A stretch of DNA of 64,000 nt from Paenibacillus sp. sptzw28 (GTDB lineage Bacteria > Bacillota > Bacilli > Paenibacillales > Paenibacillaceae). A program made the position numbers and the translations under genes. Location: contig NZ_CP080545.1 in the NCBI RefSeq assembly GCF_019550795.1, positions 5,056,001 to 5,120,000 of the forward strand. Reading direction: 5' to 3'. The notes under the pieces are model-generated. The model saw only the letters and a program-made list of their open reading frames with translations, did not search any database and was not told the origin of the DNA. Position 1 is the first letter of the stretch; every line of letters begins with the position of its first letter. Positions 61,413-64,000 of the stretch are shown here, piece by piece.

Positions 61413-62098
61413 GACGATTTCCATCCTTCCTGCTGCAATTTTCGTTTCAATTGTTCCATTTCGCGCTCGATGACGGACTGCAGAGTCGAACCCGCCTCGA
61501 CGATAAATTCCTGTCCAGCCCGGCGTAAATCGCGAAGGCTTTTTGCTTCAAGCTCCATATCGCTGATCCGATCCTCCAGCCTGCGGAACATGCCTGCAGG
61601 CTGCTGCCCAGGCTGCTGCCCGAGGCCGTTATACCGTGCGTTCATCCGCTGTTGAAGGCGCAGGGATTCCATCCGAGCTGCATAGTATTCACGTTTATCG
61701 TAAACAGCCTGATACTCCGCCCGCAACTCTCGAAGCTGATCCTCCAGCTCCCGGACGTTCTGCTGTGTTTGTTCGTATAATTCACGGTACTGAGCAGCAC
61801 GTTCCTCGCTGGTCGCTTTATCTGTAAGTGCAATTCGTGCTACATGCTCCTCCCCTGCTTTAAGGGCAGTCATTGCTTGTTGTTCACGCTTGTCTCTCAG
61901 CTGCTCCGCTTGCAGCCATTGAGACTTCAAGTAGTTCCCGTGTCCCACATACTGCTGATATAATCGCTCAGCTTGAATAATATCTTCCCTTGTCGACCAC
62001 AAGAATTGGTCAATTAACTTAACAGGATCTTCCGCTTTCTCCAGCCGCTCATTTAGTGTCGCCACTGTAATGTCACGGACCCTACGGATAATACTCAT
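61409..62098 (-). CDS. pspA: PspA/IM30 family protein (first copy)
   Basis: A 229-residue coiled-coil protein. SIIRRVRDITVATLNERLEK and EDPVKLIDQFLWSTREDIIQA are the N-terminal PspA helices. RRLEDRISDMELEAKSLRDL corresponds to the distal helix, and the tail is IEREMEQLKRKLQQEG. Second gene of the SigW-type operon. PspA forms scaffolds that protect damaged membrane. Confidence 0.9.
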   Translation of the reverse strand: MSIIRRVRDITVATLNERLEKAEDPVKLIDQFLWSTREDIIQAERLYQQYVGHGNYLKSQWLQAEQLRDKREQQAMTALKAGEEHVARIALTDKATSEERAAQYRELYEQTQQNVRELEDQLRELRAEYQAVYDKREYYAARMESLRLQQRMNARYNGLGQQPGQQPAGMFRRLEDRISDMELEAKSLRDLRRAGQEFIVEAGSTLQSVIEREMEQLKRKLQQEGWKSS

Positions 62099-62146
62099 GC
62101 ATAAACCTCCTTAATCCGGAATCTATTACGATTACTAAGTATTTAA

Positions 62147-62437
62147 TTAAACGTGTTTACGACGTTTGAACATTGAAACTCCCCATAAGATAATTCCGAT
62201 CGCAAGCAGCAACGCGATAATTCCGGCAAGCTTGCCAATCAGCATAAATGCTCCGACTACGATGAGAATGCCACCGATGAGCTTCTTGTCATTTTTGACT
62301 CCCACGACTCCAAGACCGATCAAGATGAAAGGCATCAACAAACTGAAAATCCAGCTGAGATTAATCCCGATAAACTTCATCACCATCAAACTTCCTGCAA
62401 TAACAAGTAACGCACCTAACACCGATTTACCATTCAT
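62147..62437 (-). CDS. Small polytopic membrane protein (LiaI/LiaF N-terminal-like)
   Basis: A 96-residue protein of about three or four helices (VLGALLVIAGSLMVMKFIGI; FSLLMPFILIGLGVVGV; LIGGILIVVGAFMLIGKLAG; IIALLLAIGIILWGVSMF) and a basic tail KRRKHV. It resembles the membrane module found in LiaI/LiaF and other DUF5668-type proteins. GTG at 62449 or ATG at 62437 could start it; the latter has GGTGA-type pairing at better distance. First gene after the SigW-type promoter. Confidence 0.8.
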   Translation of the reverse strand: MNGKSVLGALLVIAGSLMVMKFIGINLSWIFSLLMPFILIGLGVVGVKNDKKLIGGILIVVGAFMLIGKLAGIIALLLAIGIILWGVSMFKRRKHV

Positions 62438-62480
62438 TCTTACTGTCACCGCCTTCCCTCAGAACTTTTATACTTTTCAT

Positions 62481-62507
62481 TACGTCGCTGCGCTTGAAGT
62501 TGTTTCA
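62481..62507 (-). promoter_or_regulatory. SigW-type (ECF sigma) promoter of the psp/lia-like operon
   Basis: On the minus strand TGAAAC (62502-62507), a 17-bp spacer, then CGTA (62481-62484). Both boxes match the Bacillus SigW consensus exactly. It sits about 45 bases before the first gene of the pspA-pspC-pspA set. Upstream a palindrome CCGTTT-CA-AAACGG lies at 62544-62557. The stretch 62508-62740 shows no gene that I can support. Confidence 0.8.
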
Positions 62508-62740
62508 TCGCTTGCTTATGTATTTATTGTAGGTGTTTTCCAGCCGTTTCAAAACGGACTCGCGACGGTTTTCTCCCTAGACTTGGGTCGGGGAGTGGAC
62601 CCACCCCATGGACCGAAAGGGCTACGCACAGTTATTAATCCAAGTGAAAGGGTCTTTAATATCACCTTCTCATACACACTGATTCCGCGTACGGTCCTGA
62701 ATTACCCAAGTGGAGCACGCATAGATTCATGCTCGTTGTT

Positions 62741-62778
62741 AAAAATAAAAAAAACCTGATGCAATTCCATCAGGTTAC
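62741..62778 (-). terminator. Rho-independent terminator of the tRNA operon
   Basis: ACCTGATG pairs with CATCAGGT, followed on the minus strand by TTTTTTTATTTTT. Confidence 0.92.
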
Positions 62779-62790
62779 AACTTCTATGTA

Positions 62791-62872
62791 TGGTGCCGGT
62801 GAGAGGACTCGAACCTCCACGGTTTCCCTCACGATTTTGAGTCGCGCGCGTCTGCCATTCCGCCACACCGGC
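62791..62872 (-). tRNA. tRNA-Leu (CAA)
   Basis: Class II tRNA with encoded CCA. Acceptor GCCGGTG/CACCGGC, anticodon loop CTCAAAA, variable arm GTGAGGGAAACC, T-arm GGTTCGAGTCC. Last of thirteen tRNAs. Confidence 0.96.
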
Positions 62873-62879
62873 AAATTAA

Positions 62880-62956
62880 TGGCGTGCCCTAAGAGATTCG
62901 AACTCCTGACCTTTTGATTCGTAGTCAAACGCTCTATCCAGCTGAGCTAAGGGCAC
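62880..62956 (-). tRNA. tRNA-Arg (ACG)
   Basis: Acceptor GTGCCCT, anticodon loop CTACGAA, T-arm AGTTCGAATCT, CCA encoded. A34 would be edited to inosine. Confidence 0.96.
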
Positions 62957-62973
62957 ACGATTGTTGAAGATTG

Positions 62974-63047
62974 TGGAGGCGCCACCCAGATTCGAACTGG
63001 GGGTAAAGCTTTTGCAGAGCTCTGCCTTACCACTTGGCTATGGCGCC
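62974..63047 (-). tRNA. tRNA-Cys (GCA)
   Basis: Acceptor GGCGCCA, anticodon loop CTGCAAA, T-arm AGTTCGAATCT, CCA encoded. Confidence 0.96.
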
Positions 63048-63062
63048 AGAAATAAAAAAAAA

Positions 63063-63137
63063 TGGAGCGGAAGACGGGAATCGAACCCGCGACCCTCGCC
63101 TTGGCAAGGCGATGCTCTACCGCTGAGCCACTTCCGC
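63063..63137 (-). tRNA. tRNA-Gly (GCC)
   Basis: Acceptor GCGGAAG, anticodon loop TTGCCAA, T-arm GGTTCGATTCC, CCA encoded. Confidence 0.96.
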
Positions 63138-63144
63138 ATATAAA

Positions 63145-63219
63145 TGGCTGGGGATCTAGGATTCGAACCTAGGAATGACGGAGTCAAAGTCCGTTGCCTT
63201 ACCGCTTGGCTAATCCCCA
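63145..63219 (-). tRNA. tRNA-Gln (TTG)
   Basis: Acceptor TGGGGAT, anticodon loop CTTTGAC, T-arm GGTTCGAATCC, CCA encoded. Confidence 0.96.
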
Positions 63220-63248
63220 ATCTTTTATTTATCTTATAATTTGTATGA

Positions 63249-63325
63249 TGGGGCGATCGAGGGGAATTGAACCCCCGAATGTCGGATCCACAAACCGATG
63301 CGTTAACCACTTCGCCACGATCGCC
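63249..63325 (-). tRNA. tRNA-His (GTG)
   Basis: Acceptor GGCGATCG with the extra G-1, anticodon loop TTGTGGA, T-arm GGTTCAATTCC, CCA encoded. Confidence 0.96.
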
Positions 63326-63337
63326 ATATGAACCTTT

Positions 63338-63411
63338 TGGCAGGGGCAGCAGGAATTGAACCCACACTAACGGTTTTGGAGACCGCTGTTCTACCTTTAA
63401 ACTATGCCCCT
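63338..63411 (-). tRNA. tRNA-Trp (CCA)
   Basis: Acceptor AGGGGCA, anticodon loop CTCCAAA, T-arm GGTTCAATTCC, 3' CCA encoded. Confidence 0.96.
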
Positions 63412-63420
63412 AAGGTAAAC

Positions 63421-63507
63421 TGGTGGAGGATGATGGATTCGAACCACCGAACTCGTCAGAGAACAGATTTACAGTCTGCTGCGTTTGGCCACTTCGCTAA
63501 TCCTCCA
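63421..63507 (-). tRNA. tRNA-Tyr (GTA)
   Basis: Class II tRNA. Acceptor TGGAGGA, anticodon loop CTGTAAA, long variable arm, T-arm GGTTCGAATCC, CCA encoded. Confidence 0.96.
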
Positions 63508-63511
63508 TGAG

Positions 63512-63588
<77 letters not shown>

Positions 63589-63603
63589 TATTCAATTCTT
63601 AAA

Positions 63604-63679
<76 letters not shown>

Positions 63680-63691
63680 ATTTGGTGAAAA

Positions 63692-63768
63692 TGGCGGAGC
63701 TGACGGGATTCGAACCCGCGGTCTCCTGCGTGACAGGCAGGCATGTTAGGCCTCTACACCACAGCTCC
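63692..63768 (-). tRNA. tRNA-Asp (GTC)
   Basis: Acceptor GGAGCTG, anticodon loop CTGTCAC, T-arm GGTTCGAATCC, CCA encoded. Confidence 0.96.
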
Positions 63769-63803
63769 ACATTATGGTTCTCGGATGACTCCGAAGGTAA
63801 AGT

Positions 63804-63880
<77 letters not shown>

Positions 63881-63909
63881 TCGTTATGAATACTGCTTAT
63901 GCAGTTTAA

Positions 63910-63985
63910 TGGTGGAGGCTGACGGGATCGAACCGCCGACCCTCTGCTTGTAAGGCAGATGCTCTCCCAGCTGAGCTAAGCCTCC
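63910..63985 (-). tRNA. tRNA-Val (TAC)
   Basis: Acceptor GGAGGCT, anticodon loop CTTACAA, T-arm GGTTCGATCCC, CCA encoded. First tRNA of the set inside this window; more may precede it beyond the edge. Confidence 0.95.
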
Positions 63986-64000
63986 GTAATGAGCGACAAG

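Overview
The window looks like a chromosomal segment of a spore-forming Bacillota, most likely a Paenibacillaceae member (Paenibacillus/Cohnella-like). The evidence is an AGGAGG-type Shine-Dalgarno (SD) before nearly every gene, several TTG and GTG starts, spore genes (sspI, ylbJ, yunB, a lytH-like peptidase) and Bacillus-like synteny (lipA-lytH-yunB; trmH next to sspI). No integrase, transposase, phage block or CRISPR array was seen. The genus is inference.

Layout. 1-9 kb: central carbon and housekeeping genes (pgi partial, a beta-hydroxyacid dehydrogenase, ppnP, tkt, purU, nfo, a DUF2621 protein, a lipoprotein). 9.3-10.2 kb: a TIGR01777-type epimerase. 10.2-20.7 kb: a complete Gram-positive-type Tad/Flp pilus operon on the minus strand (TadZ, TadA, TadB, TadC, Flp pilin, TadE, a large TadG-like protein, a second TadE-like protein, prepilin peptidase, FHA protein), tightly coupled by ATGA overlaps. 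21-26.4 kb: ndk, then an alpha-glucoside-type ABC importer with its LacI regulator and readable operators. 26.6-44 kb: mixed housekeeping and sporulation genes (pepF, DUF2225, truncated globin, ylbJ, NAD kinase, ABC exporter, yutD, lipA, lytH-like, yunB, ribA/hxlR, SMP-30, a triplicated-module protein, trmH, ktrC, sspI). 44-48.4 kb: a LacI-controlled catabolic cluster (two Gfo/Idh/MocA oxidoreductases and a ThuA-like protein). 48.5-56 kb: two TM2 proteins, prfC, a cyclase/formamidase, zwf, a YwmB-like protein and two unknown proteins. 56-58.2 kb: moeA and divergent mobB. 58.3-62.5 kb: a cell-envelope-stress cluster (LiaRS-like two-component system, two PspA, PspC, a small membrane protein) with a near-perfect SigW-type promoter. 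62.8-64 kb: thirteen tRNA genes on the minus strand.

The most unusual feature is a family of three tandem-repeat arrays (760-1120, 8827-9270, 51747-52037). Each lies in the 5' leader of a different gene (pgi, the epimerase, the cyclase) and stops at that gene's Shine-Dalgarno. The units differ in length (68-69, 73-75 and 41-43 bp) and sequence. Read in the sense of the downstream gene they share one plan: an ATGCTTnCG arm, a T-rich GnGTTTnnTGC arm and an A-rich GCAnAAAC arm that pairs with it. Arrays 1 and 2 also have a GGAAGCAT arm that pairs with the first, giving the interleaved order A-B-A'-B'. Pairing is largely kept although the bases differ, which suggests a structured leader RNA element rather than junk DNA.
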